Below the pieces are notes generated by a model. That model ran no database searches, had not been told where the DNA came from, and saw nothing but the letters and a program-made list of their open reading frames with translations. A stretch of DNA of 64,000 nucleotides from Streptomyces sp. NBRC 110611. Lineage in GTDB: Bacteria > Actinomycetota > Actinomycetes > Streptomycetales > Streptomycetaceae. Made by a program: the position numbers and the translations under genes. Location of the stretch: positions 134,487 through 198,486 of the forward strand of contig NZ_BBUY01000002.1 of the NCBI RefSeq assembly GCF_001590865.1. Reading direction: 5' to 3'. This document shows, in pieces, positions 39,610 to 48,643 of the stretch (the stretch's first letter is position 1; every line of letters begins with the position of its first letter).

Positions 39610-41538
39610 TCAGGCGCAAAGGTTCCTCTGCCCGCCGGCGGTGTCCAGCTGGTAGGGCACGCTGGTGACCATCACACCGGGGGTGAACAACAGCCGGGCC
39701 TTGAGCCGCAGCGCGCTCTGGTTGTGCAGGAGCTGGCCCCACCACCGGCCGAGGACGTATTCGGGGATGAAGACGGTGACCACGTCGCGGGGGCTCTCGC
39801 GGCGGAGGTTGCGGATGTAGTCGAGGGTCGGCCGCGTCATTTCGCGGTAGGGGGAGTCGAGTACCACCAGGGGGACGTCGAATCCGTGGGCGTCCCAGGC
39901 GTCGCGCAGGCTGTCGGCTTCGTCGGGTTCGACGGAGACGGTCAGGGCCTCGATGGTGTCGGGGTGGATGGATTTGGCGTAGCCGATGGCGCGCAGGGTG
40001 GGGGCGTGGATCTTGGAGACGAGGATGACGGCGTGGTTGCGTGAGGGGCGCTCGGCCGGTGCGTCGCCCGGGACGGCGAGTTCGGCGGCGACACTGTCGT
40101 AGTGCCGGCGGATGGCCTTCATCAGGAAGAACAGCACCGGCATCGCGAGGGTGACGATCCACGCGCCGTGCAGGAACTTGGTGATGAGCACGATCACCAG
40201 GACGATCCCGGTGAAGACGGCGCCGATCGCGTTGATCGCCCGCGAGCGGTGCATATGCCACCGCTGTGCCGGGCTGATGGTGCGGGCCAGTTCCTTGTTC
40301 CAGTGCTTGACCATGCCGGCCTGGGACAGGGTGAAGGAGACGAAGACGCCGACGATGTAGAGCTGGATGATGGCGGAGACCTCGGCCTTGAAGGCGACGA
40401 TCAGGCCGATGGCGGCCAGCGCCAGCAGGATGATGCCGTTGGAGAACACCAGGCGGTCGCCGCGGCTGCGCAGCTGACGGGGCAGGTAGCGGTCTCTGGC
40501 CAGCAGCGAGGCCAGCATCGGGAAGCCGTTGAAGGCCGTGTTGGCCGCGAGGATGAGGATCCCGGCCGTGAACGCCTGGACGTAGTAGAAGAGGACGTGG
40601 ACGTCACCGAAGCTGGCGCGGGCGATCTGGGCCAGCGCGGTGGGCTGGGAGGTGCCCGCGGGCAGGCCCAGCTCGGTGGGGCGGTCGGCGACGTGTACAC
40701 GGTAGTTGAGCGCCAGCACCGTGATGCCGACGAACATCGAGACCGAGAACACGCCCATGATCGCCAGGGTGGTGGCGGCGTTACGGCTCTTGGGCTTGGC
40801 GAACGCGGGCACGCCGTTGCTGATCGCCTCGACGCCGGTCAGCGCCGTACAGCCGGAGGCGAAGGCGCGCAGGGCCAGCAGGACCAGCGCCAGGCCCGCG
40901 TAGCTGCCGACGGCGTGGACGGGCAGATCGGCCGACTCGGCGCGGATGGGGTGGCCGGACAGCAGCCGTGCGGCGGCGAAGGCGAACATCACGTAGATGC
41001 CGAGCACGAAGCCGTAGGTGGGGACGGCGAAGGCCCGGCCGGACTCCTTGACGCCGCGCAGGTTCATGAACATGAGCAGCACGACGAAGCCGGCCGAGAG
41101 CGGCACGGCGTGCTCGGCCAGCGCCGGTGCGGCCGAGGTGATGGCGGCGACGCCGGCCACCACGGAGACCGCCACGGTCAGGACGTAGTCGACCAGCAGC
41201 GCACTGGCCGCGGTGAGCGCGGCGGTCCGTCCCAGGTTGTCGGTGCTGACCGCGTAGGCGCCGCCGCCGTTGGGGTAGGCGTGACAGGTCTGGCGGTAGG
41301 AGGCGATCACCACCACCAACAGTGCGACGATGACCGCGGCGATCCACCAGGCCAGGTGCAGCAGCGCCGTTCCGCCGAACGCCAGGATCAGCAGGATCTC
41401 CTCGGTGGCGTAGGCGACCGAGGACAATGGATCGCTGCAGAACACCGGCAGCGCCAGCCGCTTCGGCAGCAGCGTCTCGCCCATCTGAGCGGTTCTGAGC
41501 GGGCGCCCGACGAAGAAATGCTTGAGGAAGCTCGGCAC
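39610..41538 (-). CDS. APC-superfamily amino acid permease
   Basis: 642 residues. About 12 membrane helices in the first 440 residues, with the APC opening FCSDPLSSVAYATEEILLIL and YPNGGGAYAVSTDNLG. It is followed by a cytosolic domain of about 180 residues (HAVILVSKIHAPTLRAIGYAKSIHPD, then PDEADSLRDAWDAHGFDVPLVVLDSPYREMTRP), a USP-like C-terminal regulatory module common in actinobacterial permeases of this type. Substrate unknown; amino acids or K+ are possible. It starts at an ATG with no clear ribosome site and is likely housekeeping. Confidence 0.85.
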   Translation of the reverse strand: MPSFLKHFFVGRPLRTAQMGETLLPKRLALPVFCSDPLSSVAYATEEILLILAFGGTALLHLAWWIAAVIVALLVVVIASYRQTCHAYPNGGGAYAVSTDNLGRTAALTAASALLVDYVLTVAVSVVAGVAAITSAAPALAEHAVPLSAGFVVLLMFMNLRGVKESGRAFAVPTYGFVLGIYVMFAFAAARLLSGHPIRAESADLPVHAVGSYAGLALVLLALRAFASGCTALTGVEAISNGVPAFAKPKSRNAATTLAIMGVFSVSMFVGITVLALNYRVHVADRPTELGLPAGTSQPTALAQIARASFGDVHVLFYYVQAFTAGILILAANTAFNGFPMLASLLARDRYLPRQLRSRGDRLVFSNGIILLALAAIGLIVAFKAEVSAIIQLYIVGVFVSFTLSQAGMVKHWNKELARTISPAQRWHMHRSRAINAIGAVFTGIVLVIVLITKFLHGAWIVTLAMPVLFFLMKAIRRHYDSVAAELAVPGDAPAERPSRNHAVILVSKIHAPTLRAIGYAKSIHPDTIEALTVSVEPDEADSLRDAWDAHGFDVPLVVLDSPYREMTRPTLDYIRNLRRESPRDVVTVFIPEYVLGRWWGQLLHNQSALRLKARLLFTPGVMVTSVPYQLDTAGGQRNLCA

Positions 41539-41814
41539 AGCGCGAGCTTAGGCACGGCTCGGGCGAGGCGCTGAGGGGCACGCGGACGCCGAACGAGCGA
41601 TGCGCCCCGGCTGGACACCGGCCGGGCTCGGGCCTGCTCGCCCGGAGCGCCCTCATCCGTGCCGGTCCCGTACCAGCCGGCCCGGTAACGCCCGGTATCA
41701 CCCGTTCGAGTCGACTCGCCCCCGGCACCGCTTATGCCGCATACCCTGCCCTCGTCCCTCGGATTCGTCGAAGGGCCAGGCACGATGCGACCGGTGAAGC
41801 GGAGGCAGCGACCG

Positions 41815-43203
41815 ATGACAGCGGAAGTCGGAGCAGGCGCCGGCGGGGCGGAGGCGACGTGCGGGACGGCCGGCCGGCACACGGACGAGGCGGGCGAGGG
41901 GGCGGTGCGCACCGTGGCCCGGCGGCTGCTGCCGCTGCTGTTCGTGCTGTACGTCGTCAACTTCCTCGACCGCGCCAACATCGGCGTCGCCGCGCTGGCC
42001 ATGAACACCGAACTGCACCTGAGTGCCACGGCCTACGGGACCGCCGCCGGAATCTTCTTCCTCGGCTACGTCCTCTTCCACATCCCGGCCGCCGTGGCCC
42101 TCGGCCGGTTCGGCGCCCGCCGCTGGCTGTCCGGTGTGGTCATCGCCTGGGGCCTGTGCTCGGCCACCACCGCGTTCGTCACCGAGGCCCACAGCCTGTA
42201 CGCGGCCCGGTTCCTCCTCGGACTGGCCGAGGCGGGCTTCTTCCCGGGTGTGGTCGCCTACCTGGCCGCCTGGTTCCCGTCCCGGCAACGCACCCGCGCC
42301 CTGGCCGTCTTCCTGCTGGCCATTCCCCTGTCCACCGCCATCGGCCTGCCCGCCTCCGGCCTGCTGGTCGAACACTCCGGCTTCCTCGGCCTGAGCGGCT
42401 GGCGGTCGATGTTCCTGATCGAGGCCGCGCCCGCGGTCGTCCTGGGGATCGCCGCGCTGCGCCTGCTGCCCGACACGCCACGCCAGGCCACCTGGCTGAC
42501 CGCCGCCCAACGCGACGCTCTCGAGGCCCAGTTGGCCCAGGACGCCCCACCCCCCTCCGCGGGCCGCGCGGCACCCGGCCGGGCCGCGCTCGGCCGCGCC
42601 ACGCCCTTCGCCGTGGTGCACGCGGGCGCGTGCTTCGCCCTGTACTCGCTGCACTTCTTCCTTCCCCAGGCCCTCGGCGTCCTCTTCCCCGGTGCGGGGA
42701 CCTCCGGGGTCTCCGCGCTCGCCGCCCTCCCGTCCGTGGCCGCGGCCCTGGCCATGCTCGGCTGGAGCCGCTACAGCGACCGGGCCGGCCCCCGGACCGG
42801 GGCGTCGCTCATCGCGGTGCCCCTCGCGATCGCCACGCTCGCCGCCGTCCTGGCCGCGCTCTCCGACCTGCCGGTGCTCACCCTGGCCGCACTGGTCGTG
42901 ACGGTCGCGGGGAGCGTGGCGGCCGGACCCGCCTTCTGGAGCCGGTGCACCGGCGTTCTGGCGGGTCGCCACGCGGCGACCGGCATCGCCGGAGTCAACG
43001 CGGTCGGCAGCCTGGCCAGCTTCGCCGGCCCTTCTCTCACCGGGCACCTCACCGACGCCACCGGCGGCTACCGCGCGGTCTACGTCGTCCTCGCAGGTGC
43101 CCTGGCCGTCTCATCGGCCGTCGCCCTCCGGCTGCCCGCGGTCCCGGCCGCCTCCCCCGCCCCGCATCCACCGGCGCCCGTTCCGCGCCGCAGGCCCGGC
43201 TGA
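41815..43203 (+). CDS. MFS transporter (ACS/anion-cation symporter-like)
   Basis: 462 residues with 12 membrane segments. The ATG at 41815 has GGAGG nine bases upstream; earlier in-frame starts at 41734 and 41785 lack sites. The ACS-type opening LPLLFVLYVVNFLDRANIGVAALAMN and motif RFLLGLAEAGFFPGVVAYLAAWFPSRQR are clear. Members move organic anions such as phthalate, tartrate or hexuronate in, or small acids out. Its 3' end overlaps the opposite-strand indigoidine synthetase ORF by 93 bp. Position between blocks leaves its role open. Confidence 0.85.
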   Translation: MTAEVGAGAGGAEATCGTAGRHTDEAGEGAVRTVARRLLPLLFVLYVVNFLDRANIGVAALAMNTELHLSATAYGTAAGIFFLGYVLFHIPAAVALGRFGARRWLSGVVIAWGLCSATTAFVTEAHSLYAARFLLGLAEAGFFPGVVAYLAAWFPSRQRTRALAVFLLAIPLSTAIGLPASGLLVEHSGFLGLSGWRSMFLIEAAPAVVLGIAALRLLPDTPRQATWLTAAQRDALEAQLAQDAPPPSAGRAAPGRAALGRATPFAVVHAGACFALYSLHFFLPQALGVLFPGAGTSGVSALAALPSVAAALAMLGWSRYSDRAGPRTGASLIAVPLAIATLAAVLAALSDLPVLTLAALVVTVAGSVAAGPAFWSRCTGVLAGRHAATGIAGVNAVGSLASFAGPSLTGHLTDATGGYRAVYVVLAGALAVSSAVALRLPAVPAASPAPHPPAPVPRRRPG

Positions 43204-46200
43204 CCCGACAGGGCTCCGCTCGATACGGACCGGCTGCCGCGTGTTCAGGCGGGTGTGGATGGCCGAGGCGAGTTCGGTGATGCCCGTCTCCTTCAGCGCA
43301 CTGTAGTGGTCGGCGTCGAGGTCGATGACGGTCGGGACGGCGGCGGAGTAGCCGGACCTCTTCTCGATGAACGAGTAGTCGTCACCGGTGGCCTTGACCA
43401 GGGTGACCGGTGCGTGGAGCCGCCGTTCGGCCAGTTCACGGAAGCTGTACTGGAACTCGTACGTCCGCGCCACGATCCGGGTGATCCGGCGGATCAACCG
43501 CTCGTCCAGTGCCGGGAGCAGGCGGTGGACGAAGGTGACGAAGCCGTCCTCGTCGCGGACGGTTGCCAGGCACTGGTCGAGGTCGGGACCGGTGATGGAT
43601 CCGGTGAAGACGGAGAACAGGATCGTCAGGTACGCCGGGTTGGCGTAGGAGGCCTGGCGCCCGTGGCGGTCGGCGTTGGCATGGTGGACCTTCGGGTTGC
43701 CGGGGCAGATCAACAGCAGGTCGTCCACCTGCCGGCCGGACTGTTCCAGCTGCCAGGCCGTCTCGAAGGCGACCCGGGCACCGAAGGAGTAGCCCCACAG
43801 GGTGTAGGGCCCTTCGGGCTGGACCCGCCGGATCTCGGTGAGGTCGGCGGCGGCCATGTCCCGGATGGTCGGGTGGGGTTCCTCGCCACCGTTGATGCCG
43901 TAGGCCTGGATCCCGTAGAAGGGGCGGCCCTTGCTCGCCCGGTGGGCCAGCAGGCGCAGGTTCATGGGGTAGCCGCCGAGTCCCGGCCAGCAGAAGACGG
44001 GCCGGCCGTCGCCCGTCTCGTGCAGGGGTACCAGCCGGGAGGACGGCCGGGCGGTGCCGTCCGCGATGCGGGCGGCGAGGTCGGCCAGTCTCGGGTGCTC
44101 GAAGATGACCTGCAGCGGAAGCCGGGTGCCGAACTCGCGGTTGATGGCGTTGACGAGTTCGACGGCGGTGATCGAGTCGCCGCCGCAGGCGAAGAAGTCG
44201 TCCTCGGCCGAGACGGTGCGGTACTTCAGGGCCTTGCCCCACGCCTCGGCGAGCCACTTCTCGTACCGTGTGGCCGGGGCCACGTAGGGAACGGCGGTGT
44301 CCGCGGAACGCACCTGCTCGCAGGCGGTGAGGGCTTCGATGTCGACCTTGCCGTTCGCGGTCAGCGGCAGCCGGTCGAGCACCAGTACCTGGTCGGGAAC
44401 CATGTAGTCGGGCAGGGTACGGGCCAGCTCGTCCTTGATGATCTCGGCTGGTCCCCTCATGTGGACGGTGTCCTCACGCATGCCCTCGCTGCGGATCTGC
44501 TCATCGCTGATCCTGCCGCCGAGGAAGAAGTACGAAGGGCCGGTGGGTATGCCGCAGGAGGCGAGGATGTCGTCCATCCGCAGGGCGGCGGGCAGCGGAT
44601 GGCCGGTCTTCGAGCTGTATCCCGACGACATGAAGCCGAGGTTCAGGCAGTTGCGCTGCAGATGGTGGAGCTTCCTGCCCAGCGCGATGTACTCCAGCCA
44701 CGGCTGGTCGGCGCGGCTGACGGCGGTGATGCCGAAACTGGCCCGCTCGTAGACCTGCTGGTTGATGGCGATGACATGTCGGGGCAGCAGGAGGTCATCC
44801 GAGAGGCGCTCCAACCCGCCGCCGGTGTAGCGGTACTGGCCTGCGGGCAGGTCCTGGACGCGGCCCGGGTGGGACTGCACATAGATCTCCGTGGGGTCCG
44901 GCCAGGGTTCCCCGCCGGCCGGGCGGATGGCGAACGTGCCCAGGTAGGGGTCCTCGTCGGAGACGTCCAGGCGGTCCTTGACGGATGCGTCGTGGGCCAG
45001 CGGCAGGATGGTCAGCCCGTACTGCGGCAGGACCTCCTCGAAGACGCCGGCCATGTGCCCGGTCTCGATCTCCAGGACCTCCTGGATGTTGTGCTTGTAC
45101 ACCGGCTCGATGGCCTGCCGGCGGCCCAGGAAGTGGACGGACAGCCGACCGCCGTCCGGACGGCGGGAGGACGGCCCGGTACGCACCAGGGTGTGGTCGA
45201 CGGGGTGGTAGTAGTACACGCCTGCCTCAAGTCCCGCCGGGCCTCCGCCGGTTTCCAGGTACAGCTGTGTGGCGTACAGGGCTCCCGGAGAGGCGTAGGC
45301 GTACTTCGGCAACAGCCGCTCGTCGCTGTAGTACGCGCCGAACCAGCGGAGCAGCTCACCCAGTTCCGCGAACGTCAGCTCGCCGGGCGCACGGGGCGCG
45401 CCGCCGGCCGGCTGCTCGGCGAGCAGGGCCAGCACGACGTCCCGGGTGACCGGGCCGCCGTCGTAGAAGCGGTAGGTCTTGCGGGCGAAGACCTCCCGGC
45501 GCTGCCGGGACGTCTCCTGCCGGCCGGGCAGTTCGATCACCGGACGGCCGGCCAGCTGCTCACCGCTGCGCAGACCGGGGTTGGACAGCTGTGCCCTGAC
45601 CTGGAGCCGGCTGGCCTTGGACTGGTGGTGGGCGCCGTGGCTGCCCTGGTCCATCAGCGCGGCTTCCTTGGGGTTCAGCTCGACGCAGGCGATCAGATGC
45701 GTCGAGCCGGTGCGCCGGTTGTCGGTGACGGCCGCCGCCGCGCGCTTGACCCAGGTGTGCTCCCCGATGGCCAGGGCGATCTCGTCGAGTTCGACGCGAC
45801 AGCCGTGCAGCTTGACCTGGTTGTCGACCCGGCCGGCGAACTGAATGGTGCCGTCCGGGTTCCAGTACGCCAGGTCGCCGGTACGGTACAGGCGCTCCGC
45901 GGGGGCGAACGGCGAGGCGATGAAGCGCTCCTGCGTCTGCTCGGGACGGTTCAGGTAGCCGCGGGCCAGCTGGACGCCGCCGATGCACAGCTCGCCGGTC
46001 TCCCCGATGTCCACCGGCGCGAGGTCGGCGTCCAGGATGAAGCACTCCGTGTTGCCGACCGGCACCCCGATCGACACACTGCTCCCGCAGTCACCGGCCG
46101 CGTTCGGATCCACCCAGCACGACGTGGCGTTGATGGTGCACTCGGTGGGACCGTACAGGTTGACCAGCGAGACCCACGGAAGCTCGTCGGCGAGCGCACG

Positions 46201-47070
46201 GGCGAGCCGCCAGGACAGCGCTTCGCCGCCGGAGAACACCCGCCGCAGCGAGGTGCACCGTCCGAACTTCTCGGTGTCCAGGAGCGCCTGGAGCAGTGTG
46301 GGCACACACTGCAGCGTGGTCACCTCGTGCTCCAGGACCGCGGTGATCAGGGCCTGCGGGTCCCGGTGGATGCCGGGTGTGCCCATGACCACCCGGCTGC
46401 CGACGGCCGGGGCGAGGATCTCCCACTGCGCCGCGTCGAAACTCATCGGCGTCTTCTGCAGCACGGTGGTGCCCTGGCCCAGGTGCCCGCAGGCGTGCAT
46501 CCACCGCATCTGGGAAGCGATGCTGCGGTGCTCGATCATCACGCCCTTGGGTCTGCCGGTGCTGCCGGACGTGTAGATGACGTACGCCAGCGAGTCCGGC
46601 CGCACCGCCACCGGGGCGGCGAACGTGGTCCGGCCCGGTGCGTCGGCCGGGGTCACGATCCGGGTGCCCGGCGGGGCCAGCTCGGCGAGCCGGGCCGCCA
46701 GGTGGTCCTGGGTGACGATGACTCGGGTACGGCTGTCGTCGATCATGTAGCGGAGCCGGTCCTCCGGGTACTCCGGCGACAACGGCAGGTAGGCCGATCC
46801 GGCGAGCAGGGTGCCCCACATCGCGGTCATCAGATCCAGGGACGGTTCGACGAACACGCCGGTGCAAGCGTCCGCGGACACGCCGAGTTGGCCGAGGCGT
46901 GCCGCCAGCCGGCGCACCGCGTCCTCGAGCTCGCGGAAGGTCAGCCGCTGGTCGCCGGAGACCACGGCCACGGCATCGGGCCGCGCCTCGGCCTGCTGCC
47001 TCAACAGCCCGGGCAGGCAACTACCGGTGCTGGTGAATTCGATTCGGGTGCGACCCGGTACGGTCTTCAC
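43111..47070 (-). CDS. indC: Indigoidine synthetase-type NRPS (A-Ox-T-TE, BpsA/IndC-like)
   Basis: 1319 residues. The enzyme activates L-glutamine, oxidises and cyclises it, and two units condense to the blue pigment indigoidine. An adenylation domain (about 15-1000) has LAYVIYTSGSTGRPKGVMIEH and NLYGPTECTIN. An FMN oxidase (SagB/McbC-type) domain is inserted between A8 and A9 (about 555-880; RKTYRFYDGGPV and SSGYSSKTG). The carrier-protein serine is in FFACGGDSITAVEL. The TE has the nucleophile in LWGYSFGARVAFET and late HYSALKE. This order is that of single-module BpsA/IndC. The GTG at 47070 has GAGGAAAG upstream. About 45 extra residues at the C-terminus (from RLNTRQPV) overlap the convergent MFS gene. 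No indA/indB genes are beside it. Confidence 0.93.
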   Translation of the reverse strand: MKTVPGRTRIEFTSTGSCLPGLLRQQAEARPDAVAVVSGDQRLTFRELEDAVRRLAARLGQLGVSADACTGVFVEPSLDLMTAMWGTLLAGSAYLPLSPEYPEDRLRYMIDDSRTRVIVTQDHLAARLAELAPPGTRIVTPADAPGRTTFAAPVAVRPDSLAYVIYTSGSTGRPKGVMIEHRSIASQMRWMHACGHLGQGTTVLQKTPMSFDAAQWEILAPAVGSRVVMGTPGIHRDPQALITAVLEHEVTTLQCVPTLLQALLDTEKFGRCTSLRRVFSGGEALSWRLARALADELPWVSLVNLYGPTECTINATSCWVDPNAAGDCGSSVSIGVPVGNTECFILDADLAPVDIGETGELCIGGVQLARGYLNRPEQTQERFIASPFAPAERLYRTGDLAYWNPDGTIQFAGRVDNQVKLHGCRVELDEIALAIGEHTWVKRAAAAVTDNRRTGSTHLIACVELNPKEAALMDQGSHGAHHQSKASRLQVRAQLSNPGLRSGEQLAGRPVIELPGRQETSRQRREVFARKTYRFYDGGPVTRDVVLALLAEQPAGGAPRAPGELTFAELGELLRWFGAYYSDERLLPKYAYASPGALYATQLYLETGGGPAGLEAGVYYYHPVDHTLVRTGPSSRRPDGGRLSVHFLGRRQAIEPVYKHNIQEVLEIETGHMAGVFEEVLPQYGLTILPLAHDASVKDRLDVSDEDPYLGTFAIRPAGGEPWPDPTEIYVQSHPGRVQDLPAGQYRYTGGGLERLSDDLLLPRHVIAINQQVYERASFGITAVSRADQPWLEYIALGRKLHHLQRNCLNLGFMSSGYSSKTGHPLPAALRMDDILASCGIPTGPSYFFLGGRISDEQIRSEGMREDTVHMRGPAEIIKDELARTLPDYMVPDQVLVLDRLPLTANGKVDIEALTACEQVRSADTAVPYVAPATRYEKWLAEAWGKALKYRTVSAEDDFFACGGDSITAVELVNAINREFGTRLPLQVIFEHPRLADLAARIADGTARPSSRLVPLHETGDGRPVFCWPGLGGYPMNLRLLAHRASKGRPFYGIQAYGINGGEEPHPTIRDMAAADLTEIRRVQPEGPYTLWGYSFGARVAFETAWQLEQSGRQVDDLLLICPGNPKVHHANADRHGRQASYANPAYLTILFSVFTGSITGPDLDQCLATVRDEDGFVTFVHRLLPALDERLIRRITRIVARTYEFQYSFRELAERRLHAPVTLVKATGDDYSFIEKRSGYSAAVPTVIDLDADHYSALKETGITELASAIHTRLNTRQPVRIERSPVGSAGPAARNGRRWMRGGGGGRDRGQPEGDGR

Positions 47071-47640
47071 GGCTTTCCTCTACTGGCCGGGAAGTGGTGG
47101 GGACGAGGCGGTGCAAATATGCGCACAACGCATCTCCTCTGCGCACGATGACATCTCCGCATCGCGACGGCATCTCCGTATCAAAACGGCGGCTCCGTAT
47201 CGCGATGGCATCTCCGCATCGCTGGGGAGGCCCGGGGACGCCAGACGGCTCTGATCGTGACGCCCGACCCACACCTGGTGGGCCGGCGGCAACACTGGCT
47301 CAGGCAAGAGGTAGCCGGGTAACCCCGTCTCGGCGTGCGGTCCCAGCTGCTACCCAGCGCCGATGTGACGAGCTCGCCCGGACGCCTCATCTCCCCGGCC
47401 CCGCGGCCGCAGGTACGACGGGGATTGTGAGGTCTCGTAAGACTCCCTCACCCACCGCCGCCGCTTCTTCGGCTGCTCAGCCGGGTTCCTGGCCCCCTCG
47501 GAGGAGCTTCACTGTTGTCCTTACGATGTCCTTACTCAACGATACGCTCAACAGAGCCAGGCCTCACTCCCGGAGCTTCTGCCGGTTCGCCCTCCGGTTC
47601 CCGCTCCGGCTCCCCGCGCACCGGAGGCCCCGGCCGCCCG
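47071..47640. promoter_or_regulatory. 570-bp leader/promoter region of the indigoidine synthetase gene
   Basis: No gene is found here. Nearest the NRPS start lie 19-bp tandem repeats (47152-47227, with a diverged fifth copy at about 47131). Further upstream an 11-bp-period direct repeat, TGTCCTTAC (47516-47524 and 47527-47535), resembles the phasing of SARP or PhoP sites. The stretch near 47118-47125 (ATATGCGC) is the most AT-rich point close to the start. The length suggests complex control of pigment synthesis. Confidence 0.6.
47152..47227 (-). repeat. Four 19-bp tandem repeats upstream of indC
   Basis: Exact 19-bp spacing at 47152, 47171, 47190 and 47209. Read on the minus strand, the consensus is GATRCGGAGATGCCRTCGC. 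A weaker fifth unit lies nearer the gene. The block ends about 80 bp upstream of the indC start. Iteron-like operator sites are the most natural reading. Confidence 0.85.
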
Positions 47641-48444
47641 TCAGTCGAACCGTAGCCGCTGTGCGGGCCCCTGCTGCCAGGGGAAGCCCTCGTTCACGAG
47701 CGCGGTATGCCCACCCCGCCCGTCACACTCCACGGCGACCGCCACCATGGCGTCGGGGCCGGCCTCGAATCCCAGGAACCGCCAGCGTGCGGCCACATCG
47801 TCCTCGGGGGGACGGAAACTGACGACGCGTCCGGCGTCGTCCAACGTGAAGGCGAAAGAGTCGAAGGGCAGGCCGAGCCCGATCCCCCGCGCCTTCACAT
47901 ACGCCTCCTTCAGGGTCCACAGCCGGGTCGCCACTCTCCTGCGCGGCCCGCCCTCCCCCAGTGCCCGCAGCCGGTGGCGCTCCTCGTCCGCGAACACCGT
48001 CACGACCGCCTCCGGGCCGCGCCCGGCGGGCCGGGTGAGCCGCTCCACGTCGATGCCGACGCGGCCGTGGCGGGTCACCGCAAGGGCGTTGATCCCGTCG
48101 GTGTGGGACAGGTTGAAGTCCAGGCTCTTCTCCCCGCGGGGGAATCCGCCCTGCGGGGCCCGTAGGTAGGGCCGCCCCCACGCCGAACGCGCGATGTCCA
48201 GCTCCGCCTCGGGGATCCCGGTCTCCAACGACAGCACCCGCCGTACCAGCACGCGGGCGACCCGGTACCGGCGGCGGTCGCGCTCGGAGCGAAGCCGCGC
48301 TCCCGCCACCCGCTCGTCGTGGTCCAGCCACCGCAGCGCCAGCGTGTCGGCGAGCAGCGGCGGGACCGCCTCGTGCGGGCAGAGCCAGACCGTGACGGCC
48401 GCGGGGCCCTCCCCGGTCGGCGCGGTGTCCGGCGGCGCGGCCAT
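47641..48444 (-). CDS. 4'-phosphopantetheinyl transferase (Sfp-type)
   Basis: 267 residues from the ATG at 48444; longer in-frame forms up to 48558 exist but look like leader sequence, and no strong ribosome site marks either. The Sfp signatures are present: ALAVTRHGRVGIDVERL (Mg-binding Asp), and LWTLKEAYVKARGIGLGL with the Glu/Lys pair. It attaches phosphopantetheine to carrier proteins and is the obvious partner for the A-Ox-T-TE NRPS on the same strand 570 bp downstream. FNLSHTDGINALAV is the N-lobe motif. Confidence 0.92.
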   Translation of the reverse strand: MAAPPDTAPTGEGPAAVTVWLCPHEAVPPLLADTLALRWLDHDERVAGARLRSERDRRRYRVARVLVRRVLSLETGIPEAELDIARSAWGRPYLRAPQGGFPRGEKSLDFNLSHTDGINALAVTRHGRVGIDVERLTRPAGRGPEAVVTVFADEERHRLRALGEGGPRRRVATRLWTLKEAYVKARGIGLGLPFDSFAFTLDDAGRVVSFRPPEDDVAARWRFLGFEAGPDAMVAVAVECDGRGGHTALVNEGFPWQQGPAQRLRFD

Positions 48445-48643
48445 CAGCGGCGGGCGGTGCGGGCCGGCACCGGACGGACCCACGACGCCACTCGTGACGT
48501 GCCCAACTTTGCTGATGTTCCAGTCATTACCGACATTTCTGACCCCATGGCGGCACATTATCGAAGCAGCCAGCCCCCTCCACCCGTCCGGCTCACGCGG
48601 CTCAAGGCCGCGTAGCGGGGCCGGCCGGCCGGGTGTTGCCGGG

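Noticed and set aside
43255..47151. 1298-codon plus-strand frame opposite the indigoidine synthetase
   Set aside because: Shadow frame without any recognisable domain; the minus strand encodes a full A-Ox-T-TE enzyme.
47131..47227. CRISPR array
   Set aside because: Units of 19 bp follow each other without spacers and no cas gene is nearby.
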